NCBI RefSeq assembly: GCF_019334305.1
Contig: NZ_JAHWGH010000017.1
Coordinates: 248,001-312,000 of the forward strand
Length of the DNA stretch: 64,000 bases
Origin: Rossellomorea orangium
GTDB lineage: Bacteria > Bacillota > Bacilli > Bacillales > Bacillaceae_B
Direction: 5' to 3'
How positions within the stretch are numbered: the first letter of the stretch is position 1; each line of letters starts with the position of its first letter. A program made the position numbers and the translations under genes. Shown here one piece after another: positions 8,336 to 18,074 of the stretch. The notes under the pieces are model-generated. The model did not search any database. It worked only from the letters and a program-made list of their open reading frames with translations, and was not told the DNA's origin.

Positions 8336-9377
8336 GTGTCTCACCTGCCTTCGCAATCGCCACCCGGATTTGAAAATAAGTCAATTGAGGTAGCTTTTCT
8401 TTAATGGGCTTCAGTCTTTTTGTTTTTTCTTTTTTCATCACATCGAGGACCTTCACATAATCTTCCCGGGTAATGAATGGGTCAATGGCCAGATCTTCTT
8501 GTGTAAGGATCAATTCGATGACATGATCTTCTATGGTATTCTGCTTCAATTTTCGGATCCTCGAAATTTCTTCAAGGGAATGGCCCCTCTTATACAAGTC
8601 GTAGGTCTTACTCGTTGATATCGTTAAGTTTTGTCTAGAATCATTTTTCAAGCTGATGGAATATAATAAAGGATAGTTTGATGGTTCACTTTCTATTTCC
8701 GCCAGCATACGATGAAGCAGGTTAAGGAATTCGAAGCGAAATTCTTCTTTATCCATTTCCAGCATGTTTGCCACCTGCAATTCGGTCCAACCGTAGTCTT
8801 GATATCCCGTCAACCGGTAGATAAGTAGGGATGGATCACTTTCTTGGGTATGCAAGATGCTTGAGAGCTCCTTAAAAAGAATACTTGAAAGTTTATCATT
8901 ATCAGGATTGGTTCGGATACAGTTCTTTACCCACTCCTGGATGACCCTGTTCCGTTGAACAGGGAAATAGACGGTTTCATTCCTCTTACCATTGGAGAGT
9001 ACTTGAACGAGAAGGCTCAGCCTCATCCAAAACAGACGGGTTTGATCACCATAGAGGAGCCCGTTCATAGCAGAAGGAAATCGAGCATCCTGAAAATGTT
9101 CTTTTACGTCTTTTAAGCCTTTTTCTGTCACGAGGGCATTATCACTATTCCCAAGGGTAATACACCCAGCGTTCTCAAGCTCTTTTATCTTCTGATTAAA
9201 AAAGGATCGTTTCAACTTTGGTAACGAAAGAAAGAATGGCTGTAAGTGAAAGATATGTGCATCCTGAATCGATTGGGAAGACTTCTTCCCTTTTAAGATA
9301 TGGTATACAGAGTAAATCGAGCGTTCCCCATTGATTGACATAAAACAATATAGAATCACATAATTAAGATAGGTCAA
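8313..9377 (-). CDS. ypbB: YpbB, helix-turn-helix protein paired with RecQ
   Basis: A 354-residue protein, close to the length of B. subtilis YpbB. The C-terminal third has a helicase-associated helix-turn-helix region ([22 protein letters not shown], about 264-285). The start is the TTG at 9377, 7 nt after AAGGAG; an upstream in-frame start at 9422 has no ribosome site. Coupled to recQ by overlap, so the two probably act together, but no biochemical role is visible. Confidence 0.8.
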   Translation of the reverse strand: MTYLNYVILYCFMSINGERSIYSVYHILKGKKSSQSIQDAHIFHLQPFFLSLPKLKRSFFNQKIKELENAGCITLGNSDNALVTEKGLKDVKEHFQDARFPSAMNGLLYGDQTRLFWMRLSLLVQVLSNGKRNETVYFPVQRNRVIQEWVKNCIRTNPDNDKLSSILFKELSSILHTQESDPSLLIYRLTGYQDYGWTELQVANMLEMDKEEFRFEFLNLLHRMLAEIESEPSNYPLLYSISLKNDSRQNLTISTSKTYDLYKRGHSLEEISRIRKLKQNTIEDHVIELILTQEDLAIDPFITREDYVKVLDVMKKEKTKRLKPIKEKLPQLTYFQIRVAIAKAGETREFITRT

Positions 9378-9528
9378 TTCTCTACTCCTTAATATGTAGG
9401 TTATTGTCAAATATTGTACCATGAATTTGGCTTTTCACCATGTTTTGTTTTTCTTATATAGGATAAAAATAAAAAGAGAGCACCTAACTATTGAAAAGTC
9501 ATTCAATCCTCTATAAAATAAACATTAA

Positions 9529-9849
<321 letters not shown>

Positions 9850-9859
9850 CAGGGATGAA

Positions 9860-9894
9860 GGCTAAGGAGGAATATTCCCTTAGCCTTTTCTTTT
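9860..9894 (+). terminator. Terminator of fer
   Basis: GGCTAAGG (9860-9867) pairs with CCTTAGCC (9878-9885), followed by TTTTCTTTT; 10 nt after the fer stop. Confidence 0.85.
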
Positions 9895-9904
9895 GGGGTT
9901 CTAC

Positions 9905-9938
9905 AAAATAAAAACCCTTCAACTATAGTTGAAGGGTT
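9905..9938 (-). terminator. Terminator of ribU
   Basis: A perfect 26-bp palindrome (9913-9938) followed on the minus strand by TTTTATTTTG. It lies 15 nt after the ribU stop and could also back up fer termination. Confidence 0.85.
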
Positions 9939-9953
9939 CATTTTATATGATCA

Positions 9954-10523
9954 CTATGCCGCTTTGTTAAAGGCCACTTGTCTTGACAACCAGCCTTGAA
10001 GGCGGACGAACAGTAAGGTGAAAACAGTAGTTATCAAAATCCCTTTCAGGATGTTGAATGGAACGATTCCCGTAATGATGATTTCAGCAGGAAGCTCAAA
10101 ATTCATGAAGTATTTATAAGCAGGAAGGAACACAAAATAATTTAATATCCCCATGCTTATACTCATTACGACTGTTCCTGTAATTAATCCAATCAACAAG
10201 CCTTTTTTTGATTGGGAACGTGAATAGATATAATAGGTCGGAAGAATAAGGAGCACTCCCGCTATAAAGTTAGCTGCATGACCAATCGGAACACCTGTAT
10301 CGCTTCCAGTCATGACATAATCAATCACGTTTTTAAATAGTTCCACCAATATTCCAGCAAGCGGGCCTAATGTAACCGTCGCAATTAAAGCAGGTACATC
10401 ACTGAAATCGACCATTAAGAATTTTGGAAATGGTGGTATTGGGAAGTTGAACAACATTAACACATACGAAATGGCACTTAACATACCAACTGTGACAAAC
10501 ATGCGTGTATTCATTTTTTTCAT
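9954..10523 (-). CDS. ribU: Riboflavin ECF transporter substrate-binding protein RibU
   Basis: A 189-residue integral membrane protein with about six segments, matching RibU (YpaA), the riboflavin-binding S component of the group II ECF transporter. The start is the ATG at 10523 after AAAGGAG. A longer frame from 10586 would start right after the riboswitch terminator T-run and has no ribosome site. Regulated by the FMN riboswitch at 10680-10812. Riboflavin synthesis genes are not nearby apart from ribT. Confidence 0.93.
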   Translation of the reverse strand: MKKMNTRMFVTVGMLSAISYVLMLFNFPIPPFPKFLMVDFSDVPALIATVTLGPLAGILVELFKNVIDYVMTGSDTGVPIGHAANFIAGVLLILPTYYIYSRSQSKKGLLIGLITGTVVMSISMGILNYFVFLPAYKYFMNFELPAEIIITGIVPFNILKGILITTVFTLLFVRLQGWLSRQVAFNKAA

Positions 10524-10587
10524 AAACTCTCTCTCCTTTAGGAGATTCATCTCATTTCGAAGATGGTTCCGACCAAAGGGTAGCATT

Positions 10588-10617
10588 AAAAAACTCCTAG
10601 ATACTTCTATCTAAGAG
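10588..10617 (-). terminator. Riboswitch-controlled terminator upstream of ribU
   Basis: A 10-bp stem (10594-10603 with 10608-10617, one G-U pair, loop of 4) followed by six T residues on the minus strand. It sits between the FMN aptamer and ribU and is the likely expression platform. Confidence 0.85.
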
Positions 10618-10679
10618 AATGAAAGGCATACCCTAATAAACGTTCAGCTTCCCATTTCTAAACGTCCTGGCATAAACCT

Positions 10680-10812
10680 TCATCTTCTCCCATCCAGACT
10701 ATACTGTCGGCTTTGGAATCACACCAAATCCTGCCCCTAAAGGCTCGCGGGCTTAGAAACAACTGTTTCATCACCGCCGGTAGGGAATTTCACCCTGCCC
10801 CGAAGACGAATC
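10680..10812 (-). promoter_or_regulatory. FMN riboswitch (RFN element)
   Basis: On the minus strand the conserved RFN blocks appear in order: GGGGCAGGGTGAAATTCCC, ACCGGCGGTGAT, AGCCCGCGAGC, GGCAGGATTTGGTGTGATTC, and CCGACAGTATAGTCTGGATG. P1 is formed by TCTTC and GAAGA at the ends. FMN binding would favour the downstream terminator and shut off ribU. Confidence 0.97.
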
Positions 10813-10833
10813 TTTATTTTATTGTACATTTAC

Positions 10834-10862
10834 ATTATACATAATGTGAAGGAGAATGTGAA
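10834..10862 (-). promoter_or_regulatory. Sigma-A promoter of the ribU leader
   Basis: TTCACA (10857-10862) and TATAAT (10834-10839) with a 17-nt spacer, ending 21 nt upstream of the riboswitch. Confidence 0.65.
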
Positions 10863-10923
10863 GATAAAAAGCTCGAATTCGAACTATATCAACATATCTT
10901 TATGTAAAGGACCTATGGAATGG

Positions 10924-11811
10924 TCATTGCACCTTTAGAACTTGTTTAGGGTAAATGGCTGCATGCAAATCCAGATCATTCTTTTGAACCAGTTCATCAA
11001 TATCGACTCCCTGAGCCAGGGAAATGGAAGATAATGTATCCCCCTTCTTTACAACGTACCGACCATTTTGGGACGCTGCCGGTATCTTCAGAATCTGGTT
11101 GATTCCTATATCGGTGTTCTTTAATGCGTTTTCTGACATGATCTCTTCTATTGACACGGCGTACGTTTGAGATATCCCCCAGAGGGTTTCTCCTTTATGA
11201 ACGGTATGCACATGCACATCTTCATTCAGAATTACTTTAGGAGTACCGGCTACATCCACCGTCCGGAAGGGGTCCTTTTCTTTCGCAAAGACCAGTTGAC
11301 CGACTTCACCGTTTCCAAATACACGATAGGGATCGATGGCATTTTCCTTATCGATTGTCCATTCCCCCTTATGAATTTCGAAGTGGAGATGGGCACCGGT
11401 CGATCTTCCCGTATCCCCTAAGGTGCCTAGCTGTGCTCCTTGGGCCACTTGCTGATTTTCGTCCACCAATCTGCTCTCAAGGTGAGCATAGACTGTTTCA
11501 TATCCGTTTTCATGTCTGATGAACACAACATGACCATAACTTTTAGAAAGATAAGACTTACTCACTGTCCCTTTCCCTACAGAATAGACGGGGGATCCTA
11601 TCTCTCCTCCGATGTCCATACCCTTATGTGTACCATCTCTTGTACCAAATGAATCTGTAATCGTCCCTTCCACTGGAAATATCCAGGATTCGGTATCCTT
11701 TGTTACCTCATCCCCTTCTGCCACAGCCTCTTTCCCGGTTAAGAACATGACGCTTACACATACTGACAAGATAAAAACGACGAAAAGCCTACTTGCATAA
11801 TCGAAAATCAT
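10924..11811 (-). CDS. Secreted or anchored M23 endopeptidase with two LysM domains
   Basis: A 295-residue protein: N-terminal signal/anchor segment (about 7-25), an M23 (LytM) domain with HKGMDIGG (about 63) and HLHFEIH (about 146), and two C-terminal LysM domains (about 206-248 and 253-295). M23 enzymes cut peptidoglycan peptides or bridges. The arrangement resembles SpoIIQ-like or YpuA-region hydrolases, but no specific role is visible. The start at 11811 has AAGGAGG 7 nt upstream. It lies downstream of rsiX with its own space, so it may be separately transcribed. Confidence 0.85.
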   Translation of the reverse strand: MIFDYASRLFVVFILSVCVSVMFLTGKEAVAEGDEVTKDTESWIFPVEGTITDSFGTRDGTHKGMDIGGEIGSPVYSVGKGTVSKSYLSKSYGHVVFIRHENGYETVYAHLESRLVDENQQVAQGAQLGTLGDTGRSTGAHLHFEIHKGEWTIDKENAIDPYRVFGNGEVGQLVFAKEKDPFRTVDVAGTPKVILNEDVHVHTVHKGETLWGISQTYAVSIEEIMSENALKNTDIGINQILKIPAASQNGRYVVKKGDTLSSISLAQGVDIDELVQKNDLDLHAAIYPKQVLKVQ

Positions 11812-11987
11812 GCTTGTCCTCCTTAATAGTTTTGACTGGCCCACCTTCGATTTCTATGTATTACACCATTCTAACCTTTTACCACTCATAACATGCATAT
11901 ATCACTGCCAAATTACAAAACCATATACAATTCATTTTCCTTCGGGTAGTATGGCTATTTATGCGCTGAATATTCCCCTGCTCCGTG

Positions 11988-12034
11988 TCAAATTAAAACG
12001 ACCAGATGCGGATGACTCTCCACTCCTGGTCGTT
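11988..12034 (-). terminator. Terminator of sigX-rsiX
   Basis: AACGACCAG (11997-12005) pairs with CTGGTCGTT (12026-12034), with TTTTAATTT following on the minus strand; 6 nt after the rsiX stop. Confidence 0.8.
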
Positions 12035-12040
12035 CTACCT

Positions 12041-13261
12041 TTAATTATCTATGTTCTTTTTATTTGGACTGATCGGTGTCTCTATAGGTTCACCAAAGTT
12101 GAAACCGTTCCAGCTTTCCTGTTTGACATTCTCAAACTGCACCTTCTCAAATCCTGAGCTTCTGCTCGTTAATAATATCCCTTCAATCATTTCCAGCGCG
12201 GTTTGTTCATCAAATGTATCCAAATCCAACTCGTTCAAGAAGCTGACGGTCACCCATTCCGCTCCTTCTGTTACATTAAAATTGATACCTTCTGGAATGA
12301 CACTCTGAAAAAGGCCAGTTTCTTCATTTTTCATTGCTTCCATGGACGCCTTGATGCCACCCCTGTTGATATTATCTGGTACAAGGAAGCGATCCCTGCC
12401 ATTTGGTGAATACGAATAGTAAGCCGTATGGACTTCCTCATTCAAATCGATCGTTGAGAATTCGCCAGTGGAACTGAATTGGGGTACTGTACCGTCGGAA
12501 TCTTTCAGAATAATCTCCTCTATTCCCTTATGTTGGAATGAATACTGAAGAGAATGATAAAAAGCATATTCGACTGCACTGCTTCCACTGTAAGGATGAT
12601 CAGCATTGAGAGTGAAGACAACTTTGTTGTTATCCATGGTGAACTTTCCTTCTAAAGGAAGGTAGTCTTCCAGTCCCCAATCTGTTTCAGGCAGCTTTTC
12701 CGCAAGTTGCTCATGACGGGTTAACCAGTCTTCTTCCGGAACGTCTACAATCGACACAGGTATCGGTACTGCATCAGGAGAGACCAGTCCAAAGGAATAG
12801 AATTCCTTTCCCTTAAGGTCTTCTTCATAAAGTGAAAGCCTTTTTTCAGGTTCTTTCAAGTTCTCCGACACCGTTACTTCGCTATTTTCTGTTTGCTCAT
12901 CTTTCATGATGGCCACTTTCTGATCTTCGCTAGATGCAGGAGGAATATCTGATTCCTTCTTTTGTGGAGTGATTTCGATTTTTTCTTCTGAGCTTCCTGA
13001 AGAATCCGCGGTACTCGATTCGGATTTTTCCATGCTCGTTTCCGTTAGTTGGTTTAGAACGGTAGGAGCCAGCAGGACCATTATAAATATAGCTGCAAGT
13101 GCAGCGACTGCAGGTATGAACCGTTTGAATGAAGCATTTCTCTTCTTGTTTTGCCGCTCCATACGTGCGTGAATATATTGAGAGGTTCGATCATCTTTGA
13201 TTTTGGGAAGTTTATTGATAAGCTCCTCAATATCACGATCTTTCCATTCTGACTTCTTCAA
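12041..13261 (-). CDS. rsiX: Anti-sigma-X factor RsiX
   Basis: A 406-residue protein with a cytoplasmic N-terminal sigma-binding segment (about 1-45), one membrane segment (about 48-68), an acidic linker, and an extracellular domain of GerMN-like pattern (about 200-390). RsiX holds SigX inactive at the membrane. The start is TTG at 13261, 9 nt after AAAGGAGG and overlapping sigX by 29 nt, so translation is coupled. Longer than the B. subtilis protein (about 368 residues). Confidence 0.88.
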   Translation of the reverse strand: MKKSEWKDRDIEELINKLPKIKDDRTSQYIHARMERQNKKRNASFKRFIPAVAALAAIFIMVLLAPTVLNQLTETSMEKSESSTADSSGSSEEKIEITPQKKESDIPPASSEDQKVAIMKDEQTENSEVTVSENLKEPEKRLSLYEEDLKGKEFYSFGLVSPDAVPIPVSIVDVPEEDWLTRHEQLAEKLPETDWGLEDYLPLEGKFTMDNNKVVFTLNADHPYSGSSAVEYAFYHSLQYSFQHKGIEEIILKDSDGTVPQFSSTGEFSTIDLNEEVHTAYYSYSPNGRDRFLVPDNINRGGIKASMEAMKNEETGLFQSVIPEGINFNVTEGAEWVTVSFLNELDLDTFDEQTALEMIEGILLTSRSSGFEKVQFENVKQESWNGFNFGEPIETPISPNKKNIDN

Positions 13262-13787
13262 TGTCTCTTTCCTCCTTTGGGAGTCGTTGATCCATCTCGA
13301 TTCTTAACCATTTGATGGCCCTATGCTGGGTCGTCTTCACTTTGCTTTCCGACCATCCGAGCACCTCAGAGGTTTCGATGATGGAAAGTTCCTGCAAGTA
13401 CCGCATGATGATCACCATTCGGAAATCTGTTGAGCAAAGCTTCAAGCACTCATAGAGAGCTTGAACTTCCTCATTGGAAACAGCGATTTCTTCCGGAAGA
13501 GCCCCATCGTCTGTCACTTCGTTTCGACTCCAGTCAAATTTATCGAGAATACGGTTTTTCCAGTTTCTCTGTTTTCTGAAATGGTCAATGGCCACATTTT
13601 TCGCAATGGAAAAAAGCCACGTTTTCTCGGAGCTTTTCCCCTCAAAATTCTTATGGGATTTAAGCACCCGAATATAGACTTCCTGTACTAAGTCTTCAGC
13701 CTGCTGTTTATTCTGTACCATGTATATGAGGAATTGAAATACATCCTGATGATAGCTTGAATATAATCTCTCGAAAACGGAGTCCAC
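13233..13787 (-). CDS. sigX: ECF RNA polymerase sigma factor SigX
   Basis: A 184-residue ECF sigma factor: region 2 about 10-75 (AEDLVQEVYIRVLKSHKNF) and region 4 about 120-175 with SEVLGWSESKVKTTQHRA. The GTG start follows GGGAGGGA. Gene order resE-sigX-rsiX matches B. subtilis, where SigX controls cell-envelope charge and antimicrobial peptide resistance. A matching ECF promoter lies upstream, showing autoregulation. Confidence 0.92.
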   Translation of the reverse strand: MDSVFERLYSSYHQDVFQFLIYMVQNKQQAEDLVQEVYIRVLKSHKNFEGKSSEKTWLFSIAKNVAIDHFRKQRNWKNRILDKFDWSRNEVTDDGALPEEIAVSNEEVQALYECLKLCSTDFRMVIIMRYLQELSIIETSEVLGWSESKVKTTQHRAIKWLRIEMDQRLPKEERDIEEVRMERS

Positions 13788-13811
13788 TTGATTCCCTCCC
13801 CGTCATTTTAT

Positions 13812-13839
13812 TAGTCGTTCCCTATGTAAAAAAGTTACA
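13812..13839 (-). promoter_or_regulatory. Autoregulatory sigma-X (ECF) promoter of sigX
   Basis: TGTAAC (13834-13839), a 16-nt spacer and CGACTA (13812-13817), matching the known sigma-X consensus TGTAAC-N16/17-CGAC. It lies 25 nt upstream of the sigX start. Confidence 0.85.
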
Positions 13840-13989
13840 CACTATCAATATAGTATTTTTTGGTTGAAAAGGAAAGACCTATATTAACCGATCCTTAGAT
13901 CAAAAGAGGTAGGGACATAACCTAAATCCATACACTCTAAAGGACGAACAATGCCTATGAAGTTTTTTTAGATCGCGTGTTACACCGCT

Positions 13990-14056
13990 GCCCGATTCCG
14001 TGCAAGACTACGCTTTCCTCGCGCGGAAGTCTTCGTCTTGCACTCCAATCAACAGC
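13990..14056. repeat. GC-rich inverted repeat, probable interspersed element
   Basis: GTGCAAGAC (14000-14008) and GTCTTGCAC (14035-14043) are exact inverted arms. The 26-nt centre has its own TTTCC/GGAAG pairing. It is flanked by GGAGTGCAAGAC and TTGATTGGAG-like blocks (minus strand) that I associate with repeats scattered through Bacillaceae intergenic regions. The family assignment is from memory. Confidence 0.5.
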
Positions 14057-14097
14057 TAGAACCTGCTAAATACATGCCTTAAATTTCAGCACTAAAA

Positions 14098-14148
14098 TTT
14101 AAAAATCCGAACGAGTTAGATTTTCATCAAATCACTCGTTCGGATTTT
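14098..14148 (-). terminator. Terminator of resE
   Basis: A 15-bp perfect stem (14102-14116 with 14134-14148) whose descending arm ends in T residues on the minus strand. It lies about 140 nt downstream of the resE stop. Confidence 0.8.
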
Positions 14149-14286
14149 CCTTCGACTGAATCCCTCTTATCCCAGCCTCTTTAACCTTATTTCAACAACC
14201 TTCCCTATCGATGGGTAAAAAATAAAGAATGTTTCCCATGTAACAAGAAAAATCGCCATGTTTCTATGGACATCATCGATTCTTGG

Positions 14287-16050
14287 CTAAACAGGGAGAA
14301 AGAAGGTGAAAGCTGTCCCCTGATCCACTTTGCTTTGAACCTGAATATGACCTTTATGGGCTTCTATGATATTCTTTGCAATCGCAAGGCCGAGACCCGT
14401 CCCGGACTTACCTCTTGTTCTTGCCTTGTCGGCCTTATAGAAACGTTCGAATACAAAAGGAAGATCCTCTTCAGGTATACCGGAACCGGTGTCTCTAACA
14501 TGAAACAGGTATCCACCTTTCTTTTCCGTCAGGGAAACCGTCACTTCCCCTCCTGTCGGTGTGTGCCTCAACGCATTATCGATGAGATTTGTTAATACTT
14601 GTTCGATTCGATCCGGATCCATATGGATTTCTTTGTTGATTTCCACATCACTTTCAAAGTAGATGGATACCTTCTTTTCTTTAGCCAACCCGATAAACTT
14701 GTTTGTCACCCTCTCTGTGAAAGGCATGACCGCTATTACGTCTTTATTTAATGTAATATGTCCCGCTTCCATGCGGGCAAGATCGAGGAGATCATTCACC
14801 AACCTCCCCATGCGGAGAGATTCATCATAGATGATACGTGCAATTTCCTTTTTTTCTTCTTCCGATCCTGCAATATCATCCACAATCGCTTCACTATACC
14901 CTTGCAGCATGGAGATAGGGGTGCGAAGCTCATGGGAAACGTTTGCGATAAAGTCCTTACGGAGCTTATCCAATCGCCGTTCCTCTGTCATATCACGAAC
15001 CACAGCAACTGCGCCCCTGATAGTATTGTTATTGTATAGGGGACTTACAATCACCACATAAGAACGACCCTGAAGACTTAGTTCGCCGGTTTGTTCCATT
15101 TCCGTTACGACCACACTCTGCAATAATTCTCTTACTGTCGTAGGAATCGCCTCTTCGCTCTCTTCACTTTGTTCATAATACCAGTGTTGCAGAAATCGGT
15201 CTGCAGGAGGATTCGTGATCAGGATGGTGCCGTCCCGATTAAAGGTGATGACCCCATCAGCCATACTGCTTAGAATGGATGAGAGCTGCTCTTTTTCCTG
15301 ACTGAGCGCATTGATGTGAAACTTCAATTGCCTTCCCATCTGATTGAAGCCTGTGGCAAGTTCACCGATTTCATCCTTCGTCAAAATCGGGACCTTGGTA
15401 TCGAATTTCCCTTTAGCTACCTCAAATGCCGCTTCTCTCATTTTTCTCAGCGGCGCAGTGATACGGGTAGAGAGGAAGAATGCAAAGATGGTGGTAAGGA
15501 TGATGGCAATGCCTGCTGCAAGGAGGATCAGCTTGGTGGTCTGTCTAGTCGTATCTTTAATTACCCCCAGTGACTGATAGAGATAAACAGCTCCATCTTT
15601 CCCGTTAATATGGAGAGGAGTCCCGACAATGATGACATTCTCGTACCGATTGGAGGACTCCTTGGACAGTTCAACCTCTTTTTTTAAAGTGATTTCCTTT
15701 GTTTTTACAGATTGAAGTTCGCTATCCTTCGATATATAATTATGAATTTTCTTTTGAAAAGCAGTCGAATCCTGTGAATAGAGAGATTCATTTCGATCCA
15801 ATGATATGATGATATTCACGGGTTCATCGATGATTTCTTTTCCCAATTCCATTCCAAGCGTCAGATCATTATGATTCTCAATGACCCTTGCCACTTTTTC
15901 TGCTGTATGGGTTAGCTCTTTCTCTACCACATCCACATGATAATTCTGAAAGAATTCCAGTAATAAGATGGTTAGTATGAAGAGTACAAATGAAACCAAC
16001 AACAGGATGGTGAGCCAAAGTTTCCCTACAACGCTACGCCAGAGCCTCAT
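14287..16050 (-). CDS. resE: Sensor histidine kinase ResE
   Basis: A 587-residue kinase: membrane segments about 10-32 and 172-192 around an extracytoplasmic domain, HAMP (about 192-245), PAS (about 255-350), HisKA with phosphoacceptor in [15 protein letters not shown] (about 368), and HATPase with [27 protein letters not shown] and [12 protein letters not shown]. ResE phosphorylates ResD in response to oxygen limitation or nitric oxide. Start ATGA overlaps the resD stop by 4 nt. Confidence 0.95.
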   Translation of the reverse strand: MRLWRSVVGKLWLTILLLVSFVLFILTILLLEFFQNYHVDVVEKELTHTAEKVARVIENHNDLTLGMELGKEIIDEPVNIIISLDRNESLYSQDSTAFQKKIHNYISKDSELQSVKTKEITLKKEVELSKESSNRYENVIIVGTPLHINGKDGAVYLYQSLGVIKDTTRQTTKLILLAAGIAIILTTIFAFFLSTRITAPLRKMREAAFEVAKGKFDTKVPILTKDEIGELATGFNQMGRQLKFHINALSQEKEQLSSILSSMADGVITFNRDGTILITNPPADRFLQHWYYEQSEESEEAIPTTVRELLQSVVVTEMEQTGELSLQGRSYVVIVSPLYNNNTIRGAVAVVRDMTEERRLDKLRKDFIANVSHELRTPISMLQGYSEAIVDDIAGSEEEKKEIARIIYDESLRMGRLVNDLLDLARMEAGHITLNKDVIAVMPFTERVTNKFIGLAKEKKVSIYFESDVEINKEIHMDPDRIEQVLTNLIDNALRHTPTGGEVTVSLTEKKGGYLFHVRDTGSGIPEEDLPFVFERFYKADKARTRGKSGTGLGLAIAKNIIEAHKGHIQVQSKVDQGTAFTFFLPV

Positions 16051-16763
16051 TCATTTGTTACCTCGAATTTATAGCCCACTCCCCATACGGTCACGATCAT
16101 TTTCGCTGCCATTTCAGAGACTTTGTTCAACTTTTCCCTTAATCGTTTTACATGGGTATCGACCGTTCTCAGATCACCGAAGAACTCGTAGTGCCACACT
16201 TCCTTCAAAAGATGCTCACGATCGAATACTTTATCCGGTGCTTTCGCAAGAAAATATAGAAGCTCATATTCTTTAGGAGTCAAGTTAACATCCATCCCAT
16301 CCGCCGTTACACGGTGGGCGTCATTGTCAATCGTCAGATGGGGATATACGATAAGGTCCTTAGCCTTTGTATCACTTTGGATGAAGCTGGATTTCGCAGA
16401 CCTTCGCAATAAGGCTTTCACCCTCAGCACCACTTCGCGTGGAGAAAAAGGTTTCACGATATAATCGTCCGTCCCAACTTCGAACCCTTGTACTCTATTC
16501 ACTTCCTCCCCCTTGGCCGTAAGCATGATGACAGGGGTTGCCTTACTTTCACGAAGGTGCTGACACACTTCGATCCCGTCCATGCCAGGCATCATGATAT
16601 CCAAAAGGATGCAATCGTAATTTTGCTCAAGAGCCATTTCCAACGCGATTTCTCCATTTTCTGCTTCATCGATTTCATAGTTTTCTCTTTCCAGATACAT
16701 TTTTAATAGTCTTCGGATACGATCTTCGTCATCCACAACTAAGATGCGAATGTTTTCCTCCAT
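16047..16763 (-). CDS. resD: Response regulator ResD
   Basis: A 238-residue OmpR-family regulator. The receiver domain has DDE, the phosphoacceptor Asp in [11 protein letters not shown] (about 54) and the Lys in IVKPFSPRE (about 104); the winged helix is at about 135-235 ([14 protein letters not shown]). ResD activates aerobic/anaerobic respiration and cytochrome genes. I chose the ATG at 16763, 9 nt after AAGGGGG; the in-frame ATG at 16772 directly abuts the ribosome site. Separated from resC by a terminator, so it probably also has its own promoter. Confidence 0.95.
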   Translation of the reverse strand: MEENIRILVVDDEDRIRRLLKMYLERENYEIDEAENGEIALEMALEQNYDCILLDIMMPGMDGIEVCQHLRESKATPVIMLTAKGEEVNRVQGFEVGTDDYIVKPFSPREVVLRVKALLRRSAKSSFIQSDTKAKDLIVYPHLTIDNDAHRVTADGMDVNLTPKEYELLYFLAKAPDKVFDREHLLKEVWHYEFFGDLRTVDTHVKRLREKLNKVSEMAAKMIVTVWGVGYKFEVTNE

Positions 16764-16814
16764 GGGTTTCATCCCCCTTTGTATAATTAACCATATTATC
16801 CTATATTTTATATG

Positions 16815-16865
16815 AAAAAAGAAGCTGACTCAAAGAGAATACAATTCTCGTGATCATCAGCTCCT
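16815..16865 (-). terminator. Terminator after resABC
   Basis: GAGCTGA and TCAGCTTC form the outer stem, with an inner GAGAAT/ATTCTC hairpin, then TTTTTT on the minus strand. Lies 19 nt after the resC stop and before resD. Confidence 0.7.
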
Positions 16866-16883
16866 TCCAGTCGTTACGATTGA

Positions 16884-18074
16884 TCAGGCATATGAATGTA
16901 ATCCCGCAATGATAAGATTAACGGCTATAAGGTTGAATAGAATGATCGCAACCCCCACTACGGCAAGCCATGCTGACTTTTCACCATGCCACCCTTTTGA
17001 AAGGCGCAGGTGAAGGAAAGCTGCATAGAATAAAAATGTAATCAAAGCCCATACCTCTTTGGGATCCCATCCCCAGAAACGGGTCCAGGCAATCTGTGCC
17101 CAGATCATGGCAAAGATGAGTCCACCTAGTGTGAAAACAGGAAACCCGATCAATACGGAACGGTAACCAATTTCGTCCATTAAATCAAGGTTCACATTCT
17201 TCACAAGAGGCTGCATCTTAGCAGCAATCCGCTTTCTGAAGATCAAACGCAGAATTAGATACAGTGCTGTTCCGATCATAAATGACCAAATGACCGTATT
17301 TAACTTCTTGGCATTAATAAGAGCGGGCATTTCGACTAGCGGCTTCATTACACCGTCTGTCATCGATTGCCCTTCATTCGGACCAACAAGGGCCGGAAGG
17401 GTATATTCAGCAACAGCTTCTTCTCCCTGTTGATTTACATATTGAAAGTCAGCTTCGTAATTGGAAAGCGTGAAAGTCGTTGAAGCGACAACAAACCCCA
17501 ATACGACAACCAATGAATACATCACGGTTTCAAGCCAGAATGATTGCTTGCTTCCCTTTGTATGTTGAACGGATTTCAATAAATAGATGAGTCCGGCAAC
17601 GAAGCTGATGGAAAGAATCGCTTCACCGGCTGAAACGGTGGTTACATGGATCTTCAGCCAATCACTTTGAAGCGCAGGGATTAGTGGGCTGATATCTTTA
17701 GGAAACATACTGGCATAAGCGATCACCAACAGGGCGAACGGAAGTGCAATGACACCAAGTATCGTCGTCTTATACATAAAGTAAAGAATGATGAATGCCC
17801 CGACAAGCATCATTCCGAAAAAGGTAGTAAATTCAAATAAATTACTGACAGGGGCGTGTCCAGATGCTCCCCATCTCAGAAAGAAGTACCCTAACTGAGA
17901 AGCAAATCCCACAAGGGTTAAGACAATCCCGATAAAGCCCCATTTCTTTTGGTTTGTTTCCGTTGTATTTTTCTGACGGATGCTTCCCCCAAAAAACAAC
18001 GTAGCAATTAAATACATTATGAAGGATACGTAGAGTAAATTACTGCTCCACTCCGCCATTGCTGTCGTTGACAT
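16884..18074 (-). CDS. resC: Cytochrome c biogenesis protein ResC (CcsB/CcsA type)
   Basis: A 396-residue polytopic membrane protein with the haem-handling tryptophan-rich motif [20 protein letters not shown] (about 318-337) and conserved histidines. With ResB it delivers haem for system II cytochrome c maturation. The ATG at 18074 has AAGGAGG 7 nt upstream, better spaced than the ATG at 18080. Overlaps resB by 35 nt. Confidence 0.94.
   Translation of the reverse strand: MSTTAMAEWSSNLLYVSFIMYLIATLFFGGSIRQKNTTETNQKKWGFIGIVLTLVGFASQLGYFFLRWGASGHAPVSNLFEFTTFFGMMLVGAFIILYFMYKTTILGVIALPFALLVIAYASMFPKDISPLIPALQSDWLKIHVTTVSAGEAILSISFVAGLIYLLKSVQHTKGSKQSFWLETVMYSLVVVLGFVVASTTFTLSNYEADFQYVNQQGEEAVAEYTLPALVGPNEGQSMTDGVMKPLVEMPALINAKKLNTVIWSFMIGTALYLILRLIFRKRIAAKMQPLVKNVNLDLMDEIGYRSVLIGFPVFTLGGLIFAMIWAQIAWTRFWGWDPKEVWALITFLFYAAFLHLRLSKGWHGEKSAWLAVVGVAIILFNLIAVNLIIAGLHSYA

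Larger units (their letters stand above)
13788..14286 (-). other. Intergenic region between resE and sigX (499 nt)
   Basis: This gap holds the sigX promoter (13812-13839), a GC-rich inverted repeat that looks like a decayed interspersed element (about 13975-14060) and the resE terminator (14098-14148). I found no credible open reading frame. Confidence 0.7.

Noticed and set aside
10524..10586. N-terminal extension of RibU
   Set aside because: It would start immediately after the riboswitch terminator and lacks a ribosome site; the ATG at 10523 fits the family.
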